From Bin87 sp034423575 (GTDB taxonomy: Bacteria; Chloroflexota; Dehalococcoidia; Lucifugimonadales; UBA3495), in assembly GCA_034423575.1 (NCBI GenBank), contig DAOUIF010000050.1:1-64000 (forward strand): a DNA stretch of 64,000 bases, in the 5' to 3' direction. The position numbers were made by a program, and so were the translations under genes. Of the stretch, positions 1 through 6,663 are shown piece after piece. The first letter of the stretch is position 1, and each line of letters opens with the position of its first letter. The notes beneath the pieces were generated by a model. It was not told the origin of the DNA. It was given only the letters and a program-made list of their open reading frames with translations, and ran no database searches.

Positions 1-120
1 TTGGTACTCAGCGCAGTCGTCGCAGTATTGGATCACTAGTTGCCCGCGACGGCAGGAGTCCCAGAAAGCCTTGGTCTCACCGGCGACGGTGGGTAGGGGT
101 TTGTTCCAGGAAGTGGTCAT
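1..120 (-). CDS. DUF35 (Zn-ribbon/OB-fold) protein, partial
   Basis: Only the first 40 residues are in the window; the gene runs off the left edge. After the ATG at 118-120 (read on the minus strand) the protein begins MTTSWNKPLPTVAGETKAFW and then shows a CDDC pair (Cys33, Cys36), the first knuckle of the rubredoxin-like zinc ribbon that starts DUF35 proteins. The gene lies directly downstream of the thiolase-like gene on the same strand. That pairing is typical: DUF35 proteins bind thiolase-like lipid-transfer enzymes and are needed for their activity, for example in steroid side-chain aldolases. A short inverted repeat separates the two genes. The OB-fold half cannot be seen. The family call is likely but rests on the N-terminus and the context. 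Confidence 0.7.
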   Translation of the reverse strand, partial: MTTSWNKPLPTVAGETKAFWDSCRRGQLVIQYCDDCAEYQ

Positions 121-150
121 GGTTGTTTCCTTGTAAGGATGGCTGTCATT

Positions 151-226
151 CGTCTGAATCAGGATTGCAGGATTGGAGAAAGGTAATCCTGAAAATCTTG
201 CAATCCCGCAAATCCTGATTCAGACG
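151..226. repeat. Palindromic repeat element, copy 1
   Basis: A 76-bp element bounded by perfect 16-bp inverted arms, CGTCTGAATCAGGATT at 151-166 and its reverse complement at 211-226. Inside is a second, weaker inverted pair (GCAGGATTG and CAATCCCGC). It sits between the thiolase-like and DUF35 genes and has no coding capacity. A related 112-bp copy with nearly the same arms lies at 18050-18161. This looks like a small non-autonomous palindromic repeat; no transposase is nearby. Confidence 0.75.
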
Positions 227-233
227 AAACGGT

Positions 234-1415
234 TCAGTCGCGGGCCAGGATGACGGTGCCGCCGCTGTGGCGGGAACCGAGAGCGCCGCCGGTTCCGTGG
301 GCCAGGGCAAGCTGGCAGTTGGGGACCTGGCGTCCAGTGCCGTCAAACTGGTGGCGGAGTTGGCGGGTGGCTTCAAGGAGCAGGAAGAGGCCGCGCATCC
401 CCGGGTGGTTGGAGGAAAGGCCGCCGCCGTCGGTGTTGATGGGCAATGCTCCGCCGACCTTGAGGCGGCCGCCGCTGACGAACTCTCCACCTTCTCCCTT
501 CTTGCAGAAGCCCAGGTCCTCCAGGGTCTCCACAACGGTGATGGTAAAGGAGTCGTAAACCATGGCCATGTCGATATCGTCGTGGGTGACGCCGGCCATC
601 TCGAAGGCGCGCGGCGCGCTCTGGTGGGCGGCGATGTAGATGAGGTCGCGCTTGCCGGCGCCCTGGTGGGCGATAGCCTCGCCGGTGCCCAGGACCCATA
701 CGGGGGTATGACGGCAGTTGCGGGCGACTTCCGGCGAGGCGACGACGACGGCACCACCACCATCGGTGATGACGCAGCAGTCCATAAGGTGGAGCGGATC
801 GGAAATCACGCGGGAGCCGACCACGTCCTCAACGGTGATCTCGTCGCGGAAGAGGGCCTCGGGGTTCATGGAGGCATGGTGCCGCATGGCCACCGAGACC
901 TCGGCCAGTTGCTCTGACGTGGTGCCGTAGAGGTGCATGTGGCGGCGGGCGATCATGGCGTACAGGCCAACGGTGGTCATGCCGTAAAGTTCCTCGAAGC
1001 TGTCCGGCGACGGCTCAAGGATGGGATGACCAAAGCGGCCGACGCCACCGGTTCCGACAGACACACCACCGGAACGGGCGAGGCTGCTGTAGGTGATCAC
1101 GGCGACGTTGATGCGACCGGCCGCGATGGCGGCAAGGGCGTGGGAGAGGTGGAACTCGAAGGACCCGCCGCCGACGGTAGTATTGTCGACGTAGCTGGGG
1201 TATAGGTTGAGGTAGTCGGCCAGGTTCATGCCGCTGTTGCGGGCGCTACTGGAGGCGGTGAACAGGCCGTCGACGTCGTCCTTGGAGAGGCCGGCGTCCT
1301 GCAGGGCGTTGATGACGCTCTCGCCCTGGATCTGGAGTTCGCTCTTGTCGGGAGCGTAGCGGGTGACGTGCTCGTGGATGCCCACGATGGCGGCGGCGCG
1401 CCTGAGGTCAACCAT
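234..1415 (-). CDS. Thiolase-like protein (SCP-x/Ltp type)
   Basis: A 393-residue cytoplasmic protein of the thiolase fold, lipid-transfer-protein subfamily (COG0183). The N-terminal half holds the usual GESVINALQDAGL helix, and the C-terminal half has the conserved SNHPG (His) and AHGTGGALG loops. The nucleophile loop reads VGGGSFEFH at about residues 81-89, with no cysteine where classical thiolases have their acylated Cys. It therefore probably does not make acetyl-CoA by Claisen chemistry. Such Cys-less proteins paired with DUF35 can act as retro-aldolases on acyl-CoA side chains (Ltp2 of cholesterol breakdown). The DUF35 partner lies just downstream. The start has a GGAGG about 9 bases upstream and a minus-strand extended -10 (TGGCATAAT) at 1451-1459. 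Family firm; exact reaction open. Confidence 0.85.
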   Translation of the reverse strand: MVDLRRAAAIVGIHEHVTRYAPDKSELQIQGESVINALQDAGLSKDDVDGLFTASSSARNSGMNLADYLNLYPSYVDNTTVGGGSFEFHLSHALAAIAAGRINVAVITYSSLARSGGVSVGTGGVGRFGHPILEPSPDSFEELYGMTTVGLYAMIARRHMHLYGTTSEQLAEVSVAMRHHASMNPEALFRDEITVEDVVGSRVISDPLHLMDCCVITDGGGAVVVASPEVARNCRHTPVWVLGTGEAIAHQGAGKRDLIYIAAHQSAPRAFEMAGVTHDDIDMAMVYDSFTITVVETLEDLGFCKKGEGGEFVSGGRLKVGGALPINTDGGGLSSNHPGMRGLFLLLEATRQLRHQFDGTGRQVPNCQLALAHGTGGALGSRHSGGTVILARD

Positions 1416-1450
1416 GGGGCAGGTACCTCCGTAGGGGGATGGGTCTGGGT

Positions 1451-1459
1451 ATTATGCCA
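1451..1459 (-). promoter_or_regulatory. Extended -10 before thiolase-like gene
   Basis: On the minus strand the bases read TGGCATAAT, an extended -10, about 35 bases before the thiolase-like ATG. No good -35 is visible at the expected distance. The rest of the 160-base gap to 1577 holds nothing recognisable. Confidence 0.4.
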
Positions 1460-1576
1460 TAACGCGCTTGCAACCGAACGGCCGGCGATTTGGGCTCGCA
1501 TAGCATCCACAGGTGATTGTGCCAGTCAGTCAGGGCAACGTGGGTTAACTGCTGCGGCCTCCGCTCGAACGTGTTT

Positions 1577-1795
1577 CTAGTCTCGAGTATCGTCTTCGAG
1601 GTCGTGGCTACGGCTGGAGCGTTTTCTGAAGTCTTCCGGCGACTGGGGGCCAACTCCGGCCGGCACGTTGTGTTTGCCAACGACGGTCATGAGCAACGCT
1701 CCAGCGACCAACACTGCGGCTGCGCCGGCGACCATGATCTTGGTCCTGCGTCTGAGCTTCCGGCGGCTGCGCAAAATTCGGGGTGTTCGTAGCAT
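1577..1795 (-). CDS. Small single-pass membrane protein
   Basis: A 72-residue protein that I do not recognise. It has a strongly basic N-terminus (10 Arg/Lys in the first 19 residues), one hydrophobic segment at about residues 20-40 (IMVAGAAAVLVAGALLMTVV), and a polar, charged tail. By the positive-inside rule the N-terminus should be cytoplasmic and the tail outside. A longer reading frame extends upstream, but the ATG at 1793-1795 with an upstream GAGGA is the more sensible start because the membrane segment then sits close to the N-terminus. It lies alone between the thiolase-like gene and the CoA-transferase. It may be a real small membrane protein; the lack of known relatives keeps confidence moderate. 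Confidence 0.45.
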   Translation of the reverse strand: MLRTPRILRSRRKLRRRTKIMVAGAAAVLVAGALLMTVVGKHNVPAGVGPQSPEDFRKRSSRSHDLEDDTRD

Positions 1796-1974
1796 CGTTT
1801 CTGAATTTTCCTCGGTTTTAGTTGCAGGGACACCGGGAACACGATCGCGAACTGTGCGGTCGCGCCCTGAACTTCCATAAACCGGATGTGAAACTTGGAG
1901 CAACCCGTGCTGATTCGGGTTGGTGCGCGGGGCAAGTTACCGCAATGATGTCGAGGGCGCTTGCCACAGAAATA

Positions 1975-1996
1975 GGGGCGAAGCTTCGTTCGCCCC
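1975..1996 (-). terminator. Terminator of CoA-transferase gene
   Basis: GGGGCGAA at 1975-1982 pairs with TTCGCCCC at 1989-1996 around a 6-base loop. It lies just past the stop of the CoA-transferase and is followed on the minus strand by TATTTCT, so it fits an intrinsic terminator for that gene. Confidence 0.6.
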
Positions 1997-2025
1997 CAAT
2001 TCGCCTAGTCCAGATTCGTGTGAGG

Positions 2026-3240
2026 TTAGCCAGGCACTTCGTCGTAGTGGTGGAAGGTGCCGATGACGTTGGCCTCGTACATGGCTTGGACCTCGTCCTC
2101 GGAATAGTCGAGGATGCCCGTCAGCACGTCCTCGTTGTGCTCGCCGACCTGCGGGGTGGTGCCGACGACGGCAGGTGTCCGGCTGAAGTGCCAGAAGTCG
2201 CCGGATACCGCGATGGTGCCGGCCAGGAAGTCGTCAACCTCGACCATGGCGCGCCGCTCCCAGGGATGCGGATCGGCTGCGGCCTGGGCGATCGTGTTGA
2301 CCGGCGCCGCCACCACGTCGTGGTGGGTGAAGTGGGCGATGGCTTCCTGCATCGTCATGTTGGCCATCAGGTCGCGCATGGCCTGGTTGACCAAGTCGCC
2401 GTTCCTGCCGCGCTCGTGGCGAGTGGTGAAGCGGGGGTCTTCCAGCCACTCGGGCTTGCCCAGGGCGTTGCAGACGCGGTGCCAGTGGTGCTGGTCACCG
2501 GCGGAGATGAGCACCCAACCGTCCGCGCAGGGATAGGTGCCGGACGGCGGGGCAGCGGACTCGCCGCGGCGGGGCTCGATGCCGGCGCCGTGATAGGCCG
2601 TGATGGGGATCTCGGTGTAGCTATAGCCGGTGTCGGCGAGGCAGGCGTCGATGGTCTGGCCGACGCCGGAACTCTCACGCTCGTGCAGCGCGGCCAAGGT
2701 TCCGATGGCAGCATGGAGAGCGGTGGTGCGGTCGATGATGGGGACGCCGGCGCGGATCGGAGGCATGCCCTCTTCGCCGGTAACCATGGCGATGCCGGAC
2801 ATGGTCTGACCGATGGGGTCATATCCGATCTGTTCGCGGTAGGGGCCAAACTGACCGTAGGCGGACACGTTGACCATGATGATGCGAGGGTTCAGTTCGT
2901 ACAGCACGTCATAGCCGAAGCCCATCACGTCGATGGTGCCGGGGCGGAAGTTCTGCAAGAGGACGTCCGAGACCTTGACCAGCTTGCGGAGGACCTCCTT
3001 GCCCTGTTCCTTGCGGAGGTCGATGCTGAGGCTCTTCTTGCCGCTGTTGTACTGCACCCAGTAGGCAGACTGCTTGCGGACCCAGGGCGCGTGGTAGCGG
3101 GTTTCCTCGCCGCCGAGGCGCTCAACTTTGATAACTTCGGCGCCCAAACGGGCCAACACCTGGGCGCAGCGAGGGCCGGCCTGATGCCGACCGAGGTCGA
3201 TGACGCGTATTCCGTCCAGTGGGCCTTTAGCTTCCGGCAT
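2026..3240 (-). CDS. CaiB/BaiF-type CoA-transferase
   Basis: A 404-residue type III CoA-transferase, which moves CoA between acyl groups through an aspartyl-CoA thioester. The opening GIRVIDLGRHQAGPRCAQVLA, the GAEVIKVE stretch, the LSIDLR loop and the DVLLQNFRPG motif are all family hallmarks. Asp170 in GVPIIDRTTALH lines up with the catalytic Asp. I take the ATG at 3240, not an ATG 14 codons upstream, because AGGAGA lies 7 bases before it and the protein then starts right at the family's usual N-terminus. It stands alone and is closed by a hairpin terminator at 1975-1996. Substrate is unknown; family members act on carnitine, formyl, mesaconyl, phenyllactyl or bile-acid CoA esters. Confidence 0.92.
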   Translation of the reverse strand: MPEAKGPLDGIRVIDLGRHQAGPRCAQVLARLGAEVIKVERLGGEETRYHAPWVRKQSAYWVQYNSGKKSLSIDLRKEQGKEVLRKLVKVSDVLLQNFRPGTIDVMGFGYDVLYELNPRIIMVNVSAYGQFGPYREQIGYDPIGQTMSGIAMVTGEEGMPPIRAGVPIIDRTTALHAAIGTLAALHERESSGVGQTIDACLADTGYSYTEIPITAYHGAGIEPRRGESAAPPSGTYPCADGWVLISAGDQHHWHRVCNALGKPEWLEDPRFTTRHERGRNGDLVNQAMRDLMANMTMQEAIAHFTHHDVVAAPVNTIAQAAADPHPWERRAMVEVDDFLAGTIAVSGDFWHFSRTPAVVGTTPQVGEHNEDVLTGILDYSEDEVQAMYEANVIGTFHHYDEVPG

Positions 3241-3478
3241 GACAGATTCTCCTAAAATGAATGCGCAATTGGGGTTCGCCAATGAAGTTGCGCCATTCTA
3301 CGCCGGGAGGCCCCAATGGGCAAGCGAACCGACGACGATAGTGGGCGGGGCCATGCGCGCTCAGGGTGGGGAGACGCCACCAGTCAAACGTTACGAGATC
3401 AAGCCGAAACCCGCCGGCTACCGATTGCGGCGGCGGATGGAAGAACGCGATTCGTGCATGTAACAAATTTGTAACATT

Positions 3479-3542
3479 TTCACAATTTGTTCACTAATCA
3501 GGGGTTTGTTTTCACTTGGTTTTCACACTCGGCTGCTAATCT
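3479..3542 (+). promoter_or_regulatory. Regulated promoter A with phased TTCAC repeats
   Basis: TTCAC occurs at 3479, 3490, 3511 and 3522, that is at offsets 0, 11, 32 and 43, close to whole turns of the helix. Fifteen bases after the last repeat begins an extended -10, TGC-TAATCT (3534-3542). The same four offsets and the same distance to the -10 occur at 4437-4500, with an identical 19-base block TTTTCACTTGGTTTTCACA. This fits two dimers of one activator or repressor bound on one face of the DNA. The regulator is not encoded nearby. Confidence 0.65.
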
Positions 3543-3555
3543 GTACTCAGAAACA

Positions 3556-3612
3556 CGGACGAGGCCACTCGGGGTCGCCGACACCGCAAAGCACAGCATC
3601 CCCGATCGTCCG
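3556..3612 (+). ncRNA. Leader hairpin of unit A
   Basis: About 14 bases after the -10, CGGACGA (3556-3562) pairs with TCGTCCG (3606-3612), and inside it CGGGG (3570-3574) pairs with CCCCG (3600-3604). This makes a nested stem at the very 5' end of the predicted transcript. It is not followed by a T run, unlike the equivalent hairpin of unit B, so it looks like a structured leader and not a terminator. Confidence 0.45.
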
Positions 3613-3641
3613 AAACCCACAGACAAGGAGAAACCCGAAAC

Positions 3642-3749
3642 ATGAAGGCATTCAAAAACACGACGGAGAGGCTCATTCGGAGGGCATCGGCGCTGGTCGC
3701 GGCGGTGAGCGGGCTGCCCGCGATCATCCTGGGCCAGCGAGGCCGATAA
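3642..3749 (+). CDS. Small hydrophobic peptide, 35 aa
   Basis: A 35-residue reading frame starting MKAFKNTTERLIRRASALVA and ending GQRGR. It has a basic, amphipathic first half with an RR pair and a hydrophobic middle (ASALVAAVSGLPAIIL, about residues 15-30), like a membrane-active or signal-type peptide. AAGGAG lies 11 bases before the ATG. It is the first reading frame of unit A, behind promoter 3479-3542 and the leader hairpin. It is too short for homology arguments and I do not recognise it. The corresponding position in unit B encodes a 98-residue protein with an N-terminal hydrophobic segment, which supports this peptide being expressed. Alternatively the unit is a regulatory RNA and the frame is chance. 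Confidence 0.45.
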   Translation: MKAFKNTTERLIRRASALVAAVSGLPAIILGQRGR

Positions 3750-4008
3750 TTCCCCAGGGATAACTGCTCGGCGGCGCGCCGGGAGGAGGCCAATATCGTC
3801 GCATGACGATGACAACGGTCCCATCGGACCGAACCATCAAACCAATCCGGTGGCCCTGGCGGCAACATAACCAGCCAAAACCAGAGCTTCCCATACGGGC
3901 AATCAGGGGCGTGGATAAGCGCCACAACATCAACACTTACCGGTGGCTCCGGAGCACATAGCGAAGGGGCCGGGATAGCCAGACAAAGCGTATAGGCGCG
4001 CCGTAATC
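3750..4008 (+). other. Non-coding remainder of unit A
   Basis: About 260 bases between the 35-residue peptide and the unit A terminator. No reading frame here has a ribosome site or protein-like composition. The last 50 bases (GGGATAGCCAG, then AGCGTATAGGCGCG and the terminator) resemble the matching stretch before the unit B terminator, so this is probably a 3' untranslated region or the body of an RNA. Confidence 0.4.
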
Positions 4009-4040
4009 GGGGCCAGCGAGTGATAACGCTCGCTGGCCCC
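4009..4040 (+). terminator. Terminator of unit A
   Basis: A perfect 12-bp stem, GGGGCCAGCGAG (4009-4020) with CTCGCTGGCCCC (4029-4040), an 8-base loop, and a T-rich tail (TTCCTCGTTT). Its partner at 5330-5361 has the same stem length, the same loop length and ten of twelve identical stem bases. Confidence 0.75.
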
Positions 4041-4272
4041 TTCCTCGTTTCCAGGAGCATCGGCGTCCCTTACGGTTGCGTGAAAACCGGGTGTCGCCCA
4101 TGTCCGGGCGATTGCAGACCCTGGCCCCACCTGGAGACGGTTCCAGATCAATCTGATGCCGGCGGCAGGCATTTCAGCACCCCCAGAGGCTTTCGTCAGG
4201 TCGCGAACACGCAGTGCGTCCAACCCGCACCGATGTCAGTTAACGGTGGCCCGCAGTGCCGGCAGATCGAGT

Positions 4273-4398
4273 GACTCGGGGCTACAAGCCCCACGTTGTG
4301 TTGGTATTCGTGATCCCTGTGTCCCACCGGCAATCCCGGGTTTAGCGCGGAAGTTCCAGCGCCGGAGAGTCGGCTGGGCCTGAAAGCCGACGGGAGTC
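4273..4398 (+). ncRNA. Candidate structured RNA between units A and B
   Basis: GACTC at 4273-4277 can pair with GAGTC at 4394-4398 to close a domain. Inside are a tight hairpin (GGGGCT, ACA, AGCCCC at 4278-4292), a CCGGC/GCCGG pairing around 4328-4365, and a third hairpin (GTCGGCT 4369-4375 with AGCCGAC 4385-4391). A T-rich stretch follows at 4406-4415. I could not match it to a known riboswitch class by eye. It has no reading frame worth calling. The layout fits a riboswitch or small RNA but could also be chance pairing in GC-rich DNA. Confidence 0.35.
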
Positions 4399-4436
4399 TT
4401 CGCCGTTTGTTTTTGTGAGTGACAGTCACAGCAACA

Positions 4437-4500
4437 TTCACATTATGTTCATATATCCGTGCTTGATTTTCACTTGGTTTTCACAAACGGTTGATAGCAT
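4437..4500 (+). promoter_or_regulatory. Regulated promoter B with phased TTCAC repeats
   Basis: TTCAC, TTCAT, TTCAC and TTCAC begin at 4437, 4448, 4469 and 4480, the same offsets (0, 11, 32, 43) as in promoter A. An extended -10, TGA-TAGCAT, follows at 4492-4500, again 15 bases after the last repeat. The spacing between repeats is kept although the bases between the second and third differ, which argues that protein binding, and not mere recent duplication, holds the pattern. Confidence 0.65.
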
Positions 4501-4508
4501 ATATTCAT

Positions 4509-4574
4509 GGACGGGGATGGGGTTAGTGTGGAGCCTGGTGGGTGATTGCGATTTTGCTCGGCCCCGTCCTTTTT
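4509..4574 (+). terminator. Promoter-proximal terminator/attenuator of unit B
   Basis: GGACGGGG (4509-4516) pairs perfectly with CCCCGTCC (4562-4569), followed at once by five T residues (4570-4574). The start point predicted from the -10 is near 4507, so a complete transcript of about 68 nt could end here. It may be an attenuator for the secreted-protein gene at 4835 or a stand-alone small RNA. Confidence 0.55.
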
Positions 4575-4769
4575 CGAAACCAACCAAGCAAACTCCTTCG
4601 GACGATCGATAGCGTCCCAAACCGCAGCACATCGAGGATGAACGCTATCAACCCCACGCCGATCGAGGCGCAAGCGCGATGCAGGACCAAGCCACGCGTT
4701 CCGACGTACATACGGGCAAACAAACGAACATTACACGCGACTACCAGATACAGGCTTCGTGCAAAACAC

Positions 4770-4805
4770 CTCGCGACGGGAAACCGCCTCGCGACGGGAA
4801 ACCGC
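4770..4805. repeat. Tandem 18-bp duplication
   Basis: CTCGCGACGGGAAACCGC occurs twice in a row (4770-4787 and 4788-4805) with no mismatch, in the leader of the 98-residue gene and about 30 bases before its start. It may be a simple slippage duplication or a doubled binding site. Confidence 0.8.
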
Positions 4806-4834
4806 GCGCAAAATAACTGATAGAGGAGGCAATC

Positions 4835-5131
4835 ATGATCGCGTCGAACATGCACAAAAGCAGACCGAGGAGAGGAGGCAGCAGAGGGCGCAAGGGGTTA
4901 TGGATGCTGGCGCTGACCGGCGCCTCGCTGGCCGCTGTGATGGGGCTGATGATGGCATCGGCAAACCAGATCCCCTACGGGGCAACCCAAGTGTGGTCCG
5001 CGGAAGCCACCAGCGCTTTCCAGTCGGCGGCGCCGTCGGTGATCGCAAGCCCGGCCGTTGGCAGTGTCACATATGGGCAGGACGTGGGGAGCCTGCCCGC
5101 GGTCACGCTGACACGCGTAGGGGCCCGGTAA
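4835..5131 (+). CDS. Small secreted or membrane-anchored protein, 98 aa
   Basis: A 98-residue protein with a very basic N-terminus (KSRPRRGGSRGRKG), a hydrophobic core at about residues 21-40 and an ASA motif at 41-43 that suits signal peptidase I. The mature part would be about 55 residues, rich in Ala, Ser, Val and Gly, with no cysteine. GAGGAGG lies 5 bases before the ATG, one of the best ribosome sites in the window. The leader from promoter B is about 330 nt and contains a terminator-like hairpin and a tandem repeat, so expression is probably conditional. No family recognised. It could be a small exported structural protein, a bacteriocin-like peptide or a signal precursor; nothing beyond the signal segment supports a choice. 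Confidence 0.55.
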   Translation: MIASNMHKSRPRRGGSRGRKGLWMLALTGASLAAVMGLMMASANQIPYGATQVWSAEATSAFQSAAPSVIASPAVGSVTYGQDVGSLPAVTLTRVGAR

Positions 5132-5489
5132 CCGGTTACCACCGCGTCACACCGTATGGCGCAGGGATGGCCAATCCAGCCGTAGACATGCGACGTAGAT
5201 GTTTGTTCCATTGCTCACCCTTCATGCCGGAGCCGACGGCTCGACTGGGTCCGCCAAGCCGACGCCGGACGAGCCCAATCCATGCCAGCGGTAGGGATAA
5301 CCAAAATGATCGGCGCATAAGCCGAAACCGGGGCCAACGAACATCCGCGTTCGTTGGCCCCATAGTTTGGTCGGTTTCGCTATGGATAACCTGCGCGTCT
5401 CGGCGATGCTTCCACCGACGGGCGGTTACGCATGGTACGGTGCCGGTCCAGGTTCCGCGACGAGCAAGGAACTGGAACGCGACGACGGT
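5132..5489. other. Gap holding unit B 3' region
   Basis: This 358-base stretch contains the 3' untranslated part of unit B, its terminator at 5330-5361, and about 130 bases between that terminator and the end of the convergent FAD oxidoreductase gene. I see no further gene in it. Confidence 0.5.
5330..5361 (+). terminator. Terminator of unit B
   Basis: A perfect 12-bp stem, GGGGCCAACGAA (5330-5341) with TTCGTTGGCCCC (5350-5361), with an 8-base loop, followed by ATAGTTTGG. It is a clear sequence relative of the unit A terminator, and the 45 bases before it also align with those before the unit A terminator. Confidence 0.7.
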
Positions 5490-6662
5490 CTAACGGTGGC
5501 GTGCGCGCGGGTGTTCCATCTGGGCCGCCGTCTCCGCCGTCATACCAGCGAAACGCTCGGGGCGGTACGGACCAAGCACGGCGTCAGCCTGGGCGTCGTC
5601 GCAGATCTCCAGGGCGACGAGTTGGCTCAGGGCCGGGGCCAGGGTAACCCCGCTGTGCGTGAGGGCCACGTAGAGGTTGGGAGCCTCCGGAGCGAATCCC
5701 ATCACCGGATAGCCGTCGAGGGGCATGGGTCGCCAGCCCACGGGCACGGGGACGGCAGCAGTGCCCGCCAATCCGGGCAGGTGCTCGCAGGCACGGGCCA
5801 GCAAGTCGTCGGCGTGGGCCTGGCTGTCGTCCTCGGCCAAACTTTCCTGGTCGCCTTCGCCAATCATGAAACGGCCGTCGGGGCATTGCCTGAGATGGAT
5901 TTCGCGGCGCCCGTCCTCCAGGGGAGGAGCGTAAACCACCGGCACGTTTTGCAACAGAGATGGCACGGGACTGGTGCGCATCACGACGCCGGGGCTCTCG
6001 GCCTGGGGCACGTTGACGCCAGCCATAGCGGCCACAGCGGTGGTGGCCGTGCCGGCGGAAGCGACCACGATGTCCGCTTCGATGTCGCCAGCGGTGGTTT
6101 GAACCAAAGCGACACGGTTGCGCGAGTCCTTGCGAACTCCGACGACTTCGGCGCCGGTGACGATAAAGGCCTCGAGTTCCCGCAGCCGATTGAGGCAGAC
6201 GTCCACGACCATTTGCGGTTCGACCTGGCCTTCGTTCTCGCTGTACTCGGCGGCTGCTACGGTACCAATGCTCAACGAAGGTTCAAGTTCCTGCAGCTCC
6301 TCGCGAGAGACGAGGCGGGACGGATATCCCCAAGACTGGAGCTGTTGCACCCGGGCTCGCAGCGCCTGGGCGGCCTCGGCTTCGTTTTCCCATGAAACCT
6401 TGCCGCCCCAGCGGAGGCCAACGTCCTCACCCAAGCCATCGGCGAAACGGGGCCACATCTCGAGGGAGCGGCGGTTCAGGTTATGGTAACCGACGGGTTC
6501 CTTGGCGCCGGCATTGATCCAGGCGAAGCTGTGGCTGGACGCCCCGCTACCGGGTTCTGCTCGATCGATGATCGTAACGCGGGCGCCCCGAGACGCAACG
6601 CGCCAGGCGACGGATGCCCCGACGATGCCGGCGCCGATGACGACGACGTGCCCGGGATCCAT
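5490..6662 (-). CDS. FAD-dependent oxidoreductase (DAO family)
   Basis: A 390-residue flavoprotein of the D-amino acid/glycine/sarcosine oxidase family. The dinucleotide fold opens at once: VVVIGAGIVGASVAWRVASRG with GxGxxG at residues 10-15, then the Asp of TIID that binds ribose. The C-terminal HSGVTLAPALSQLVALEI stretch is the second FAD contact typical of DAO proteins. Such enzymes oxidise C-N bonds of secondary amines or amino acids. The ATG at 6660-6662 lies one base past the stop of the MoxR gene, so the two are translationally coupled; a longer upstream frame would overlap MoxR and is not needed. No signal peptide is seen. Substrate cannot be told from sequence. Confidence 0.88.
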   Translation of the reverse strand: MDPGHVVVIGAGIVGASVAWRVASRGARVTIIDRAEPGSGASSHSFAWINAGAKEPVGYHNLNRRSLEMWPRFADGLGEDVGLRWGGKVSWENEAEAAQALRARVQQLQSWGYPSRLVSREELQELEPSLSIGTVAAAEYSENEGQVEPQMVVDVCLNRLRELEAFIVTGAEVVGVRKDSRNRVALVQTTAGDIEADIVVASAGTATTAVAAMAGVNVPQAESPGVVMRTSPVPSLLQNVPVVYAPPLEDGRREIHLRQCPDGRFMIGEGDQESLAEDDSQAHADDLLARACEHLPGLAGTAAVPVPVGWRPMPLDGYPVMGFAPEAPNLYVALTHSGVTLAPALSQLVALEICDDAQADAVLGPYRPERFAGMTAETAAQMEHPRARHR

Positions 6663-6663
6663 G

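Noticed and set aside
1822..3255. Long plus-strand open frame opposite the CoA-transferase gene
   Set aside because: It mirrors the real minus-strand gene, has no family pattern and is rich in Gly, Val, Asp and His as antisense frames of GC-rich genes are.
3479..3527. TTCAC repeats as a possible CRISPR or replication iteron array
   Set aside because: The boxes are only 5 bases, occur four times, and are fixed relative to a -10, which fits a promoter operator, not spacers or an origin. No cas or rep gene is near.
4020..4272. Plus-strand frame after the unit A terminator
   Set aside because: No ribosome site, no promoter of its own and composition like that of non-coding DNA.
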